From the NCBI GenBank assembly GCA_030649955.1, contig JAUSFD010000015.1, positions 17,898 through 81,897 on the forward strand: a stretch of DNA of 64,000 nucleotides, given 5' to 3'. The DNA comes from Candidatus Peregrinibacteria bacterium. GTDB lineage: Bacteria > Patescibacteriota > Gracilibacteria > Peribacterales > Peribacteraceae. This document shows, in pieces, positions 16,593 through 25,059 of this stretch. A program made the position numbers and the translations under genes. How positions within the stretch are numbered: the first letter of the stretch is position 1; each line of letters begins with the position of its first letter. The notes under the pieces are model-generated. The model was not told where the DNA came from and ran no database searches. It saw only the letters and a program-made list of their open reading frames with translations.

Positions 16593-18389
16593 TCACCCAG
16601 TGTAGTTTCGCGCGAAATTCATGAGGGCGTTGCGCTTATCTGCCGCAATACCTGCCTCCTGCGTGATGGCGTCCATGATCACGTGATTCGGTACAGACTT
16701 GAGGGACGCATCAGCTGCTTTCGCATCTCTCAGGATTGTCTTCCCTACACCCTCAACGTCCGCCGCCGTAGCCGCGTTGACGTTCTTTGCCCGGTTTACC
16801 AGCTGTGCCTTGACTGGGCCGATTGCATTGAGCTTGTTCTGAACCTCTGGCACTGAATGGTCCTTTTCACCTCTGATGAGTTTCATTGCGGAATCGGGGT
16901 TGTACTTGAGGGCACTCATGATGTCTGAACCTTCTTTCATCAACCCACCAAGGCTCTTACTCGGTTTCCCTCCCACACCGGGGATGATCGGCACGGCAAG
17001 CGGTAGCCTCATCGCCGCACCGCCGATCTGCGTCCCCAAGCCCTTGATCCTCCCCGTGATCTTCGAGGTGAGCTCGTCCTTCTCCAAGATCTGGAACGTG
17101 AGTACCCACATCACCCCCAGGGAGACCATGAGCCAGATCATTTGCCAGAGGTTTGAGATACCGCTCAGGAGGGGAATCGGGTTGTCTCGGAGTGCGGGAG
17201 GGGGAGCGAGGTTGCTCCCTACGTTTATCATAATGAAGCCGATGGACATGGGGATGGCGACGAATGTGGGGAGGAAGACCGCTGAGAGGAACTTGTTCCA
17301 GATCATCTTCTTCGTATCGAACATCTTCTCCCCGATCGCGTCCCCGATGACCATGCTGATGACCGCGAATGGCATGAAGGCCATGGTGATCCACAGCACG
17401 GGGATGCGGACGATGAATGCGACGAAGATGGCAATCATCGGGAAGAGGAGGGCGATGTTGATCACGAGCACGATGACCATCTTCATGAGGAACACCAGGT
17501 AGACGCGGATTTCACTCGGCTTCAGGGCTGCCCCTGGAGCTGCACCGGTCGGGGGAGGGGGTCGGCCAATCTGCGCGAGCGTCTGGAGCCGCGCATGGTT
17601 GACGATGAGGCCGTTGATCACCTTGCTGTGCGTCTTCACGTTGGCCACAGTTGCACCACTGAAAGACATGGACTGCACGCAGACCAGATCGGGCAGGGGG
17701 CACGTCCATCCATTGGTCCTCGTTGTAGCTCCCGTCGTGTCTTTCTCAATAGCATCGAAGAACAGCACATTCGTCACGATCTTGCAGGGTACTTTCCCAA
17801 GTCCATCGGGGGCAGGTACCTCACACTTCACGTCCATGTAGTCTGGCAGCTGGAATGCTGTGTAGGCCGTGATCTGCCCAACGTCGAAGATCACGCGGGG
17901 GATGAACCACGAGAAGTTCACGAGGATCACTGCTAGGACGAACTTCGGCCCCATCGAGCTGAGCGTCTCCTTCGCCTTGTCCGGTCGGATGATCATGTAG
18001 AGCGCCCCGATGATGAGGAGGATCGCGAAGAAGACGTTCACGAGGTCGCGGGCCACCTGCCAGATGTGGTGCAGCATGTCGAGGAGCGGTGTATCCACGA
18101 ATGCCCCTCCCGTGGGAGCCCCCTGCACGTCGAAGATGAAGTTGGGATCCAGGGTAATGTCGATGAAGCGGAAGATCAGCCACATGATCACGTTGGATGC
18201 GGTGATGAACGTCGCTGTGTAGTCCGCGAACTGGGTGATGGTTGCAGACACGTGGTCTGTGCCTGAATTGGGTCCCTGCGCATGAGCGGTGACAGACCCA
18301 GCGATTGCGTCCCATCCTCCCATCGAGAGCACGAGAGCAATGAGGATGGTGAGGCATACTCTCCTCTGGATGTTGGTGTGTGAGGTCAT
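16593..18389 (-). CDS. Polytopic membrane protein, VirB6/TrbL-like
   Basis: From the ATG at 18389 the product has 598 residues. A signal peptide is clear (RRVCLTILIALVLSMGGW.. AHAQ). About seven membrane helices follow, for example NVIMWLIFRFIDITLD, LVNVFFAILLIIGALYMII, FVLAVILVNFSWFIPRVIF, MVIVLVINIALLFPMIAIFV and LWQMIWLMVSLGVMWVLTF. The helical C-terminal 130 residues are cytoplasmic. The layout resembles VirB6/TrbL-type channel proteins of type IV secretion or competence systems; this is inference from topology. The longer frame to 18425 starts with TTG, and the promoter lies inside that extension, so the ATG is preferred. Confidence 0.75.
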   Translation of the reverse strand: MTSHTNIQRRVCLTILIALVLSMGGWDAIAGSVTAHAQGPNSGTDHVSATITQFADYTATFITASNVIMWLIFRFIDITLDPNFIFDVQGAPTGGAFVDTPLLDMLHHIWQVARDLVNVFFAILLIIGALYMIIRPDKAKETLSSMGPKFVLAVILVNFSWFIPRVIFDVGQITAYTAFQLPDYMDVKCEVPAPDGLGKVPCKIVTNVLFFDAIEKDTTGATTRTNGWTCPLPDLVCVQSMSFSGATVANVKTHSKVINGLIVNHARLQTLAQIGRPPPPTGAAPGAALKPSEIRVYLVFLMKMVIVLVINIALLFPMIAIFVAFIVRIPVLWITMAFMPFAVISMVIGDAIGEKMFDTKKMIWNKFLSAVFLPTFVAIPMSIGFIMINVGSNLAPPPALRDNPIPLLSGISNLWQMIWLMVSLGVMWVLTFQILEKDELTSKITGRIKGLGTQIGGAAMRLPLAVPIIPGVGGKPSKSLGGLMKEGSDIMSALKYNPDSAMKLIRGEKDHSVPEVQNKLNAIGPVKAQLVNRAKNVNAATAADVEGVGKTILRDAKAADASLKSVPNHVIMDAITQEAGIAADKRNALMNFARNYTG

Positions 18390-18396
18390 TCCTAGT

Positions 18397-18425
18397 ATTC
18401 TAGCGTATTTTCCGTTTTCGGACAA
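18397..18425 (-). promoter_or_regulatory. Promoter TTGTCC-17-TAGAAT of the membrane-protein operon
   Basis: On the minus strand, TTGTCC (18425-18420), a 17-nt spacer and TAGAAT (18402-18397) lie 7 nt before the ATG at 18389. A leaderless transcript is predicted. Confidence 0.65.
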
Positions 18426-18672
18426 TTCTCGGAAGTGGAGAACGCAGCTTCTACCCTATGTCTCTCCTGCAACGGAGGAAACCAAGAAAGTACGTTATAC
18501 CATAAAATGGAATTTTAGTGAGTAGAAGTTGTGAACAAAGGCATATTTGAAGTGAAGGGAAACATGCTAGATTTTGCTTAAAACAAGCCAAAAAATAAGA
18601 ACAAGTATTTAGTACTAACGGTTGAGTACCTTTCTTGCACTTAACTGACAATCATGAGTAATGTTTGTGAAC
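18426..18672. promoter_or_regulatory. AT-rich divergent intergenic region with promoter for the winged-helix gene
   Basis: No gene is seen. On the plus strand TTGCAC (18635-18640), 18 nt and TAATGT (18659-18664) lie 8 nt before the ATG at 18673. The remainder is unusually AT-rich and could hold operators for the divergent regulator. Confidence 0.5.
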
Positions 18673-19260
18673 ATGTCGTCCGTGGTCCTCAAAGCACTGT
18701 TCAGCTCGCAGACGCGCGTCAAGTTGCTATCGACGTTCCTCCTCCACCCGGAGCAGGAGTTCTTCATCCGGGAACTCACCCGTTTGCTCGGGGAGCAGAT
18801 CAACAGCATCCGCCGAGAACTCGAAAATCTACGCAGGGTGGGGCTGGTGAAGGCACGGCACAAGAATCGGAAGAAGTACTATCGCGTGGACACCGAGTTC
18901 AGTCTCTACGCAGACCTGAAGAGCATGTTCACGAAGGAGATCCAGACGGAGAACCCCGTGGTCGCGAGCCTGCGCAAGCTCCCGCACATCGAGCTCCTGC
19001 TCCTCGCGGGAGCCTTCACAGGGACGGAGAGCAAGGTGGACCTCCTCATCGTCGGGAATGTGAAGAAGGAGATTATCGAGACGCTGCTCGCGCAGGATGC
19101 CGCGTTCCGCAACGCCAAGTACTCGATTTTCCAGCAGCCGGATTTCCTCTACCGCCTGAGTCTCAGAGACCGCTTCATCCTCGAGATCCTCAACGATCCC
19201 CGGCATATCATCGTCCAGAACAACCTTCAGGCGCAGATTGCAGAAGCATTGGGAAAGTGA
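18673..19260 (+). CDS. Winged-helix transcriptional regulator fused to a nucleotidyltransferase-like domain
   Basis: The product has 195 residues. The N-terminal 80 form an ArsR-like winged helix (LFSSQTRVKLLSTFLLHP; FIRELTRLLGEQINSIRRELENLRRVGLV, recognition helix; KKYYRVD, wing). The C-terminal part resembles the minimal nucleotidyltransferase fold found fused to such regulators (IELLLLAGAFTGTESKVDLLIVGN, with GAF.G and D-L-L-I-V positions). Target genes are unknown. It diverges from the VirB6/TrbL-like operon across an AT-rich gap and may control it. An ATG four codons upstream (18661) is an alternative but overlaps the -10 box. Confidence 0.8.
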   Translation: MSSVVLKALFSSQTRVKLLSTFLLHPEQEFFIRELTRLLGEQINSIRRELENLRRVGLVKARHKNRKKYYRVDTEFSLYADLKSMFTKEIQTENPVVASLRKLPHIELLLLAGAFTGTESKVDLLIVGNVKKEIIETLLAQDAAFRNAKYSIFQQPDFLYRLSLRDRFILEILNDPRHIIVQNNLQAQIAEALGK

Positions 19261-19264
19261 CGAA

Positions 19265-19374
19265 GGGAACAGGGAGCCGAATATCAGGGAATAGGGGGGA
19301 TCAGATAGAAGGGGACCGGGATGAAAAGAGGCCTTAGATATGCCCTGTTCCCAGTTCCCAGTTCCCCGTTCCCA
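19265..19374. repeat. Word-themed inverted repeat (GGGAACAGGG class), copy 1
   Basis: Left arm 19265-19297 (GGGAACAGGGAGCC, ATCAGGGAATAGGGG). Right arm 19342-19374 (CCCTGTTCCCAGTTCCC, AGTTCCCCGTTCCC). It lies between the regulator and rplS. The same words occur at 32567-32632. Confidence 0.85.
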
Positions 19375-19427
19375 AAGGGAAATCGCCCTTTACATAGTGC
19401 GCAATTTTGCCTACTCTCTCCCAGCTC

Positions 19428-19868
19428 ATGGCAGTTGGTGTACGTGACCTCAGCGGCAAGAAGAAACCTAGACCGGACGTGAAGCCGGGCTACACCGTGC
19501 GCGTCCACGAGCGCATCAAGGAGGGGGAAAAGGAGCGCACGCAGGTGTTCGAGGGGCTCGTCATCGGGGTCCACCGTGGCCACAGTGATACAGACGTTAC
19601 CTTCACCGTGCGCAGAATTGCCTCTGGGGTTGGGGTGGAGCGCGTCTTCCCCATGGAGTCTCCCTTGATCGAGAAGATCGACGTGAAGAAGGTGGCGAAG
19701 GTCCGCCGTGCGAAGCTCTCGTTCCTCCGCGGGAGAGAGGGGAAGAGCGCCCGCTTGAGCGAGCGGTTTACCAATGCGGATGAATTCGCAATCGCCGTGA
19801 GTGCGCCAGAAACTCCTGCGCAAGCTCCTGTGGCTGCAGAGGCAGCGGCAGCAGAGAAGAGCGTATAG
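19428..19868 (+). CDS. rplS: 50S ribosomal protein L19
   Basis: L19 sits at the 30S-50S interface. The core is easily recognised: [36 protein letters not shown], then [26 protein letters not shown] and [19 protein letters not shown]. The 146-residue protein has a C-terminal extension of about 30 residues rich in Ala, Pro and Glu ([17 protein letters not shown]), beyond the usual 115-120. The ATG at 19428 is preferred over an in-frame TTG at 19407. The usual partners rpsP-rimM-trmD are absent. Confidence 0.95.
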   Translation: MAVGVRDLSGKKKPRPDVKPGYTVRVHERIKEGEKERTQVFEGLVIGVHRGHSDTDVTFTVRRIASGVGVERVFPMESPLIEKIDVKKVAKVRRAKLSFLRGREGKSARLSERFTNADEFAIAVSAPETPAQAPVAAEAAAAEKSV

Positions 19869-19875
19869 TCCGTCC

Positions 19876-20838
19876 ATGCGCTACCTGCTCGCAGGGAACT
19901 ACGGGGTAGGCAATCTGGGAGATGAAGCTCTCAAGGACTATTTCCTCAAACGATTTCCGGATGTGGAGTGGATTCCCCTCAGCGCTACTCCGGGATCAGG
20001 GGAGAAGCCTTTTCTTCCGAGTGGGCTGCGCTCCCTCTTCGGCTTTGGCTGGCTCTTAACACTCCGTTCCCTCCGCGGGAGTGACGGCTTGGTATTTGGC
20101 GGCGGAAGCCTCTTCACCGATGTGGAATCTGTACGGGCGTGCTTCACATGGTGGTGTCATGCCCGTATCTGCACTCTCCTCAGGAAGCCCTACTTCCTGG
20201 CGTTCCAGGGAATTGGACCATTCAGAACGAGAGTAGGGGAGTGGTTTGCCCGCTGGGCAATCCGGCATGCGGCACTCGTTTCTGTGAGGGATAATCCATC
20301 GGCAAAGCGATGTGAGGAATGGGGATTGAACAAAGAGATTATACAATCATTCGATCCGGTTTTTTCTCTTCTCTCAGAAGGAAAACAGGTGGGGAGTACA
20401 AGAAAAATACTCATTGTTATCCCTCGAAATAACACCGCTGCAAGTCTCCTCCAATCACTCACTGCACTCGTCCATCGAGGGTGGGAGGAGGTGCACATTG
20501 TTCTCATGCAGGGGGAGGAGAGCATCGGTATGACTCTCAAGGAGTACTTCAGCAATTGGGGGGTACCAGTCCATATGAAGTCTGTCGTCTCCCTCTCCGA
20601 TCTTCACAGAGAAGTCGCAGTGGGAAGTTTCGTCCTCACCGAACGGTATCACGGGGGGATTGCTGCTCTTGCTCTCGGGATTCCCTTCGAGGCGATCCCC
20701 CAGGCTCCGGGTGATAAGCTCGATAGCCTTTCGAAGCTGAGTGTGAGCCCAGATAGTATCGCAGAGCTCGCCATTGCCATTGCCAGAGGGGAGGAGGAAC
20801 TGCGAAAAGCTCTGAAGAAAGCGAGTCCATCGCGGTAA
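19876..20838 (+). CDS. CsaB-like polysaccharide pyruvyl transferase
   Basis: The product has 320 residues. The N-terminus LLAGNYGVGNLGDEALKDYF and the central GLVFGGGSLFTD and FLAFQGIGPF segments are typical of the polysaccharide pyruvyl transferase family. The C-terminal domain has LTERYHGGIAALALGIPFEAI, matching the family's RYHG/RLHG motif. CsaB adds pyruvate ketals to the secondary cell-wall polymer that SLH domains bind, which fits the five SLH proteins in this window. It begins 7 nt after the rplS stop and may share its transcript. A TATAGT box 6 nt before the ATG could also start a leaderless mRNA. Confidence 0.85.
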   Translation: MRYLLAGNYGVGNLGDEALKDYFLKRFPDVEWIPLSATPGSGEKPFLPSGLRSLFGFGWLLTLRSLRGSDGLVFGGGSLFTDVESVRACFTWWCHARICTLLRKPYFLAFQGIGPFRTRVGEWFARWAIRHAALVSVRDNPSAKRCEEWGLNKEIIQSFDPVFSLLSEGKQVGSTRKILIVIPRNNTAASLLQSLTALVHRGWEEVHIVLMQGEESIGMTLKEYFSNWGVPVHMKSVVSLSDLHREVAVGSFVLTERYHGGIAALALGIPFEAIPQAPGDKLDSLSKLSVSPDSIAELAIAIARGEEELRKALKKASPSR

Positions 20839-20901
20839 AACCCGTCGCCAGGACTGCGGCAACACGGTAAGATTCTGGCGTGGATATCAGAAACTTCTGC
20901 A

Positions 20902-20971
20902 CCCGACTTCGCTCCTGCTACGCCGGGCAAGCCCAACTTCGCCCCGTGCACGGGGCTACGCTGGGCGAGTC
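20902..20971. repeat. Tandem ACTTCGC..GCTACGC repeat units
   Basis: Two units lie here: CGACTTCGCTCCTGCTACG, and ACTTCGCC with the perfect palindrome GCCCCGTGCACGGGGC followed by TACGCTGGGCGAG. The second unit recurs near 63870 with GCCCCGTGCGCGGGGC. It occupies most of the gap before lepA. Confidence 0.75.
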
Positions 20972-20986
20972 ATCTACTTCTGACCA

Positions 20987-22804
20987 ATGAACATTCGAAA
21001 TTTCTGCATCATCGCACATATAGACCACGGCAAGTCGACCCTCGCGGACCGCCTGATTGAGGCCACGGGCACGCTCCAGAAGCGCGAGATGAAGGAGCAG
21101 ATGCTCGACATGATGGATCTGGAGCGGGAGCGGGGGATCACGATCAAGCTCCAACCGGTGCGCATGCACTATCGTGATCATGAGGTAAACCTCATCGATA
21201 CCCCGGGGCATACAGATTTTCGCTATGAGGTCAGTAGATCGCTCGCCGCGTGCGAAGGGGCGATCCTCCTTGTCGATGCCTCTCAGGGGATTCAAGCGCA
21301 AACGCTCGCCGTGCTCTACATGGCGGTCGAGGCGAACCTCAAGATTGTTCCGGTCCTGAATAAGATCGATCTCCCCGCAGCGGACCCGGAGCGCGTGAGC
21401 TTGGAGGTAATGCGGCTTCTCGGATGTGAGAAGGAAGAGATTCTCCGCATCTCCGCCAAGGAGGGGCGGGGAATCACGGAGGTCCTGGATGCCGTGATCG
21501 AGAGATTGCCTCCTCCCCGGGTGACCTCGGCAGCGCTCGGCACATCCCGTGCTCTCATCTTCGATGCGGTGATGGATGCGTACCGGGGCGCCGTCGCGTA
21601 CGTCCGCATCGTCGAGGGATCGTTCAGGAAAGGAGAGGTCGTGCACCTGCTGGGGACGAAGACGCCCTTCGAGGTGCAGGATGTCGGCTTCTTCGCCCCG
21701 AAGTACGTGTCGGATGATGTGCTGACGGAAGGGCAGATTGGGTACCTCGTGACGGGACTCAAGGATGTGCGTCAGGTGCGCGTTGGCGACACCATCTCTG
21801 CGAAGGGTGATGCTCTGCAATTGCCTGGCTACAAGCAGGTGCAGCCAATGGTCTTCGCTGGATTGTATCCGAGTGAAGCCGATGAGCTCCCGCAGCTTCG
21901 GGATGCCCTGGAGAAGCTCTCCCTCAATGATGCTGCACTCCGGGTGGAATCGGAGAGGAATGCAGCACTGGGAAATGGCTTCCGCTGCGGCTTCCTCGGG
22001 CTCCTGCACTTGGACATCATTCAGGAGCGCCTCGAGCGCGAGTACCAGTGCACTCTCGTTGTCACGGCCCCGAGTGTGCTCTACGAGATTAAACTCAATG
22101 CGAAGAACCCCGCTGCGATCGTTCGCAGTAGCCTCCTCAAAGTGGACGAGCCAGATACCGCAGCGATCTCCAATCCTGCGGATGTCCCCGATCCTACGTA
22201 CATCGAGGAGATCCGCGAGCCGTGGGTAGCGCTCGAGATTGTCTGTCGAAAGGAGGATGTGGGAGCCGCAATGACGCTCGTGCAGGAGCGGCGGGGTATC
22301 TACCAGTCACTCGAGTACCTCGACGCCGATCGCGCACTCCTCCACTTCGAGGTCCCTCTCCAGGGGATCGTCCTCGATTTCTTCGACCAGCTCAAGTCCG
22401 CTACTTCGGGGTACGCCTCTATGAGTTACGAGCCGCTCGGCTACCGCAAGGGCGACCTGGTGAAGCTCGATATCCTCCTCCTCGGGGAGAATTCCGAGGC
22501 ACTCAGCACAATCGTGCACCGCTCTGAGGCGCACCACGTTGGCAGCGTCGTCTGCAAGCAGCTCAAGGAAACGATCCCGAAGGCGCAGTTCCCTATCTCC
22601 ATCCAAGCAGCCATTGGAGGGAAGATCGTCGCGCGCGAGACACTTCCGGCCTATCGCAAGGATGTCACGGGCTACCTCTACGGTGGCGATGTCTCCCGGA
22701 AGAAGAAGCTGCTCGAGAAGCAGAAACGCGGCAAGAAGCGCATGAAGCAGATGGGGAGAGTCACGCTGACGCAGGATGCGTTCCTCTCTGTTCTCAAGCG
22801 CTGA
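20987..22804 (+). CDS. lepA: Elongation factor 4 (LepA)
   Basis: LepA is a ribosome-binding GTPase that can back-translocate tRNAs and aids 30S biogenesis. The 605-residue protein has G1 AHIDHGKSTLADRL, G2 ERERGITIKLQ, G3 DTPGHTDF and G4 NKIDLP. The LepA-specific C-terminal domain is seen at the end (ISIQAAIGGKIVARETLPAYRKDVTGYLYGGDVSRKKKLLEKQKRGKKRM). All expected domains and the usual length of about 600 residues are present. Confidence 0.97.
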   Translation: MNIRNFCIIAHIDHGKSTLADRLIEATGTLQKREMKEQMLDMMDLERERGITIKLQPVRMHYRDHEVNLIDTPGHTDFRYEVSRSLAACEGAILLVDASQGIQAQTLAVLYMAVEANLKIVPVLNKIDLPAADPERVSLEVMRLLGCEKEEILRISAKEGRGITEVLDAVIERLPPPRVTSAALGTSRALIFDAVMDAYRGAVAYVRIVEGSFRKGEVVHLLGTKTPFEVQDVGFFAPKYVSDDVLTEGQIGYLVTGLKDVRQVRVGDTISAKGDALQLPGYKQVQPMVFAGLYPSEADELPQLRDALEKLSLNDAALRVESERNAALGNGFRCGFLGLLHLDIIQERLEREYQCTLVVTAPSVLYEIKLNAKNPAAIVRSSLLKVDEPDTAAISNPADVPDPTYIEEIREPWVALEIVCRKEDVGAAMTLVQERRGIYQSLEYLDADRALLHFEVPLQGIVLDFFDQLKSATSGYASMSYEPLGYRKGDLVKLDILLLGENSEALSTIVHRSEAHHVGSVVCKQLKETIPKAQFPISIQAAIGGKIVARETLPAYRKDVTGYLYGGDVSRKKKLLEKQKRGKKRMKQMGRVTLTQDAFLSVLKR

Positions 22805-22808
22805 GAAT

Positions 22809-23363
22809 ATGGAGCCGCTCGTCTTCCCGCTGCGCAGTTGCTTCGTGGCGGTGCCGCTCACCGGTGATGCTCTCGCACACTTCCTGAGTGTCCAGGATGC
22901 GCTCAAACCCTGGAGTGAGATTCTCCGCTTCCAGAAGCGAGAAACTCCACACCTCACCCTCCAGTTCTGGAAGGAGATACTGGAGATCGAGTACACCCAA
23001 CTCCTGAAGCAAGTGCCGACAATTGCTGGGAAAGCTGAGCCGTTCACGCTCCGCATTGCCGGTGTCGATGCCTTCCGCTCCCGTGGGCTCGCGAATGTCC
23101 TCTTCCTCGATGTCCCCTTCAGTGAACCGCTCGCACGTCTGAAGAAACTCTGCCCCTGGCCGAGCATTGGTCCCTTTCACCCACACGTGACGATCGCTCG
23201 CATCCGTCATCCGCAGCGATTCGTAACAGAGGAGAAGCGCATCATGAAGGCGATTGTGAATACTTCATTCACGATGGAAGTCGACCAGCTCACACTCTAC
23301 GCGACGGTCGGTGAGCAGAACCAAACGCCGCTCCTGACCTTTCCGCTTGGAGGCGTCAGCTGA
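22809..23363 (+). CDS. thpR: 2H phosphoesterase, LigT/ThpR-like (RNA 2',3'-cyclic phosphodiesterase)
   Basis: The 184-residue product opens with RSCFVAVPL, the typical first strand of the 2H family. The two catalytic motifs are HLTLQF (HxTx) and HVTIAR (HxTx). These enzymes open 2',3'-cyclic phosphates on RNA or act as 2'-5' ligases in vitro. The ATG at 22809 follows the lepA stop by 4 nt, so it is probably the second gene of that transcript. It is slightly longer than some members but complete. Confidence 0.85.
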   Translation: MEPLVFPLRSCFVAVPLTGDALAHFLSVQDALKPWSEILRFQKRETPHLTLQFWKEILEIEYTQLLKQVPTIAGKAEPFTLRIAGVDAFRSRGLANVLFLDVPFSEPLARLKKLCPWPSIGPFHPHVTIARIRHPQRFVTEEKRIMKAIVNTSFTMEVDQLTLYATVGEQNQTPLLTFPLGGVS

Positions 23364-23436
23364 AGATGAAGTAGAGGAGACCCCACCCGCCGCCGAAGAC
23401 CATGGCGATGAGGATGGCAATGAAGAGCTTGCGCAT
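23356..23436 (-). CDS. Possible single-helix peptide of 26 residues
   Basis: A short frame encodes MRKLFIAILIAMVFGGGWG followed by LLYFIFS: a basic start followed by one membrane helix. It overlaps the end of the 2H phosphoesterase gene by 8 nt, tail to tail. Such tiny membrane peptides exist, but no ribosome-binding site or family supports this one. Confidence 0.35.
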   Translation of the reverse strand: MRKLFIAILIAMVFGGGWGLLYFIFS

Positions 23437-23511
23437 ACGAAGAGAGGGGAATGCTGATGTATATGACGGGAGAGCGAGCAAGGGATGACGCCATCTGTAT
23501 TGACAATGAAA

Positions 23512-23645
23512 AGTTCCAATTCCCAAATCCCAAGTTCCAAACAAATTCCAATGAAAAAATTCCAATGTTTCATACCTTGAGATTTCCGTGTGTTTGGAAT
23601 TTGGAGCTTCTTTGGGATTTGGGTTTTGGGTTTTTGGATTTTCCC
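23512..23645. repeat. Word-themed inverted repeat (TTCCAATTCCCAAAT class)
   Basis: Left arm 23512-23567 has AAGTTCCAATTCCCAAATCC, CAAGTTCCAAAC and ATTCCAATG words. Right arm 23591-23645 has TTTGGAATTTGGAG, TTTGGGATTTGGGTTTTGGG and TTTTTGGATT. It is the longest of the set and markedly AT-rich. Confidence 0.85.
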
Positions 23646-23655
23646 CAAAAAATCT

Positions 23656-24351
23656 TCATGCGTCCTCGTCCTCACTTTTGGGGAGTTGCTTCTTCACCAC
23701 CATGTGGAGGAACGGCTCGAGGACTGTTTGGAGAATGCTCGCGGTGAACGGCTGGAGGCTCTCGAAGGGGACATCCTTCGCACCACCCTCCTTCGACTGG
23801 AAGAACTCGAGGAGGACGAACGTCGTGAGCTGCAGGACTGTGCCGTCGATGTTGCGCTCGTCGACCATGAGCTTCTCCAGGATCTGCTGCGCCTCCAGCG
23901 AGAGCACCATCTGCATGCGCGTGATCCACTCGATGAGTTTGCGATTCGCCTGTGCATTGATGTCTCCGCCTGCGGAGAGTTCGATGGAGTTGTCCATCGC
24001 CTCTGCCTCCGTCTTCCCCGTCGTTTCCTTCAGGTATTCCTGCACGACGTTGAGGCACTCATCGTTGATGAGCGAGAGGATCGCGAGGATGAAGATCGAT
24101 GGACAGTCGCGCGCGACTAAGCGCGAGATCAGGACGAAGAGGTGCGTGTACCGCTCGTCATTGAGGAACTGGATGATCGTGCGCGCGACTCTCGTATCGC
24201 GCTTCTTCGATCGCTTCTCCTCCCGCTGAATCGCCTGGATCGCCGCAGCCGCAGCCGCGAACCTCTGCTTCGCCTCCTCACTCAGCTGCTCTGGTGCACT
24301 ACTTCCCCCCTCGCCAGGAGCCCCGATGTCGATACCGCCAGTCTCAGACAT
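23656..24351 (-). CDS. Soluble helical protein of unknown function
   Basis: The product has 231 residues. The acidic Gly-rich N-terminus (MSETGGIDIGAPGEGGSS) is followed by an Ala-rich charged helix (RFAAAAAAIQAIQREEKRSKK). The rest is almost all helical and amphipathic (LFVLISRLVARDCPSIFILAILSLIN; EAQQILEKLMVDERNIDGTVLQL), ending in an acidic KSEDEDA tail. No signal peptide or clear membrane helix is present and I recognise no family. A TACTCT box lies 6 nt before the ATG, suggesting a leaderless transcript. Confidence 0.75.
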   Translation of the reverse strand: MSETGGIDIGAPGEGGSSAPEQLSEEAKQRFAAAAAAIQAIQREEKRSKKRDTRVARTIIQFLNDERYTHLFVLISRLVARDCPSIFILAILSLINDECLNVVQEYLKETTGKTEAEAMDNSIELSAGGDINAQANRKLIEWITRMQMVLSLEAQQILEKLMVDERNIDGTVLQLTTFVLLEFFQSKEGGAKDVPFESLQPFTASILQTVLEPFLHMVVKKQLPKSEDEDA

Positions 24352-24367
24352 GGTGCAAGAGTATCAG

Positions 24368-24402
24368 AGTCCAAGGAGAGGTGAAATTTCACCTTTGGAC
24401 TC
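24368..24402. repeat. Palindrome upstream of the minus-strand helical protein
   Basis: GGTGAAATTTCACC is a perfect 14-nt palindrome (24380-24393), flanked by matching GAGTCCAA and TTTGGACTC arms. It lies where the promoter of the divergent gene at 24351 should be, so it may be an operator or another themed hairpin. Confidence 0.6.
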
Positions 24403-24472
24403 GCCTTGAAAAAAGATCGTGGTTTACCATGAGCGAGCCCCGAGCGGAGTGACGAGAGAAGAAAATGAATCT

Positions 24473-24626
24473 GCCCTGTACCAGATGCGTCCTGGGAGGA
24501 AATTCGGCAAGACCAAAGCATCGGTACAGGGCATGTCCCAGAACGTCCTCGGCCATAATGGCTTGCCATGTACCGAACGCCGTCAAACACAAACAGGCAC
24601 CTGAGTGCCTGCGGCGTTCTGGTACA

Positions 24627-24629
<3 letters not shown>
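24473..24629. repeat. Nested hairpins built on CTGTACC words, next to tRNA-fMet
   Basis: GCCCTGTACCAGATGC (24473-24488) pairs with GCATCGGTACAGGGC (24518-24532). CATGTACCGAACGCCG (24567-24582) pairs with CGGCGTTCTGGTACATG (24611-24627), whose end overlaps the tRNA CCA. The inner loop of the second holds a terminator hairpin. Confidence 0.75.
24587..24611 (-). terminator. Terminator after tRNA-fMet
   Basis: On the minus strand CAGGCAC and GTGCCTG pair around TCAG, followed by the T-rich TTTGTGT. It lies 16 nt past the tRNA 3' end. Confidence 0.6.
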
Positions 24630-24704
<75 letters not shown>

Positions 24705-24736
24705 CGTAGGCCTATTCTGCACGAAAAATTCAGCAC

Positions 24737-24764
24737 TTGCAAGGAAGGAGCTTTTCCGTAGAAT
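24737..24764 (+). promoter_or_regulatory. rpmA promoter TTGCAA-16-TAGAAT
   Basis: The -10 lies 7 nt before the rpmA ATG, predicting a leaderless mRNA. The spacer is 16 nt. Confidence 0.6.
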
Positions 24765-24771
24765 ACCGGGG

Positions 24772-25059
24772 ATGGCACATAAGAAAGCCGGAGGCTCTAC
24801 AGAGAACGGGCGCGATAGCGTTGCGAAGCGTCGTGGCGTAAAGCGCTTCGGCGGACAGGTCGTGTCTGCGGGAGACATTCTCATCCGCCAGAAGGGATAC
24901 TGGTTCCGTCCTGGAAAGAACACGCACGTAGGCAAGGACTGGACCATCCACGCGAGCGTCGCTGGCAAGGTCGCCTTCTCCGAGCGTCGCTTCACGAAGT
25001 TCAGCGGACGCCGCGAGCGCGCTACGGTCGTGCATGTAGAGGCGGTGAAGGCTTCATAG
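24772..25059 (+). CDS. rpmA: 50S ribosomal protein L27
   Basis: L27 reaches the peptidyl-transferase centre with its N-terminus. The 95-residue protein begins [20 protein letters not shown], with no cleavable N-terminal extension of the Firmicutes kind, and continues [19 protein letters not shown] and [20 protein letters not shown]. It is about 10 residues longer than E. coli L27 at the C-terminus. The usual upstream partner rplU is absent. It overlaps the 3' end of the FtsB-like gene by 6 nt, tail to tail. Confidence 0.97.
   Translation: MAHKKAGGSTENGRDSVAKRRGVKRFGGQVVSAGDILIRQKGYWFRPGKNTHVGKDWTIHASVAGKVAFSERRFTKFSGRRERATVVHVEAVKAS

Noticed and set aside
24430..24626. Search for tRNA-end duplications at tRNA-fMet like those at tRNA-Pro and tRNA-Gln
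   Set aside because: The flank holds nested hairpins, and only one arm overlaps the CCA; no repeated tRNA segment or cargo gene is found.
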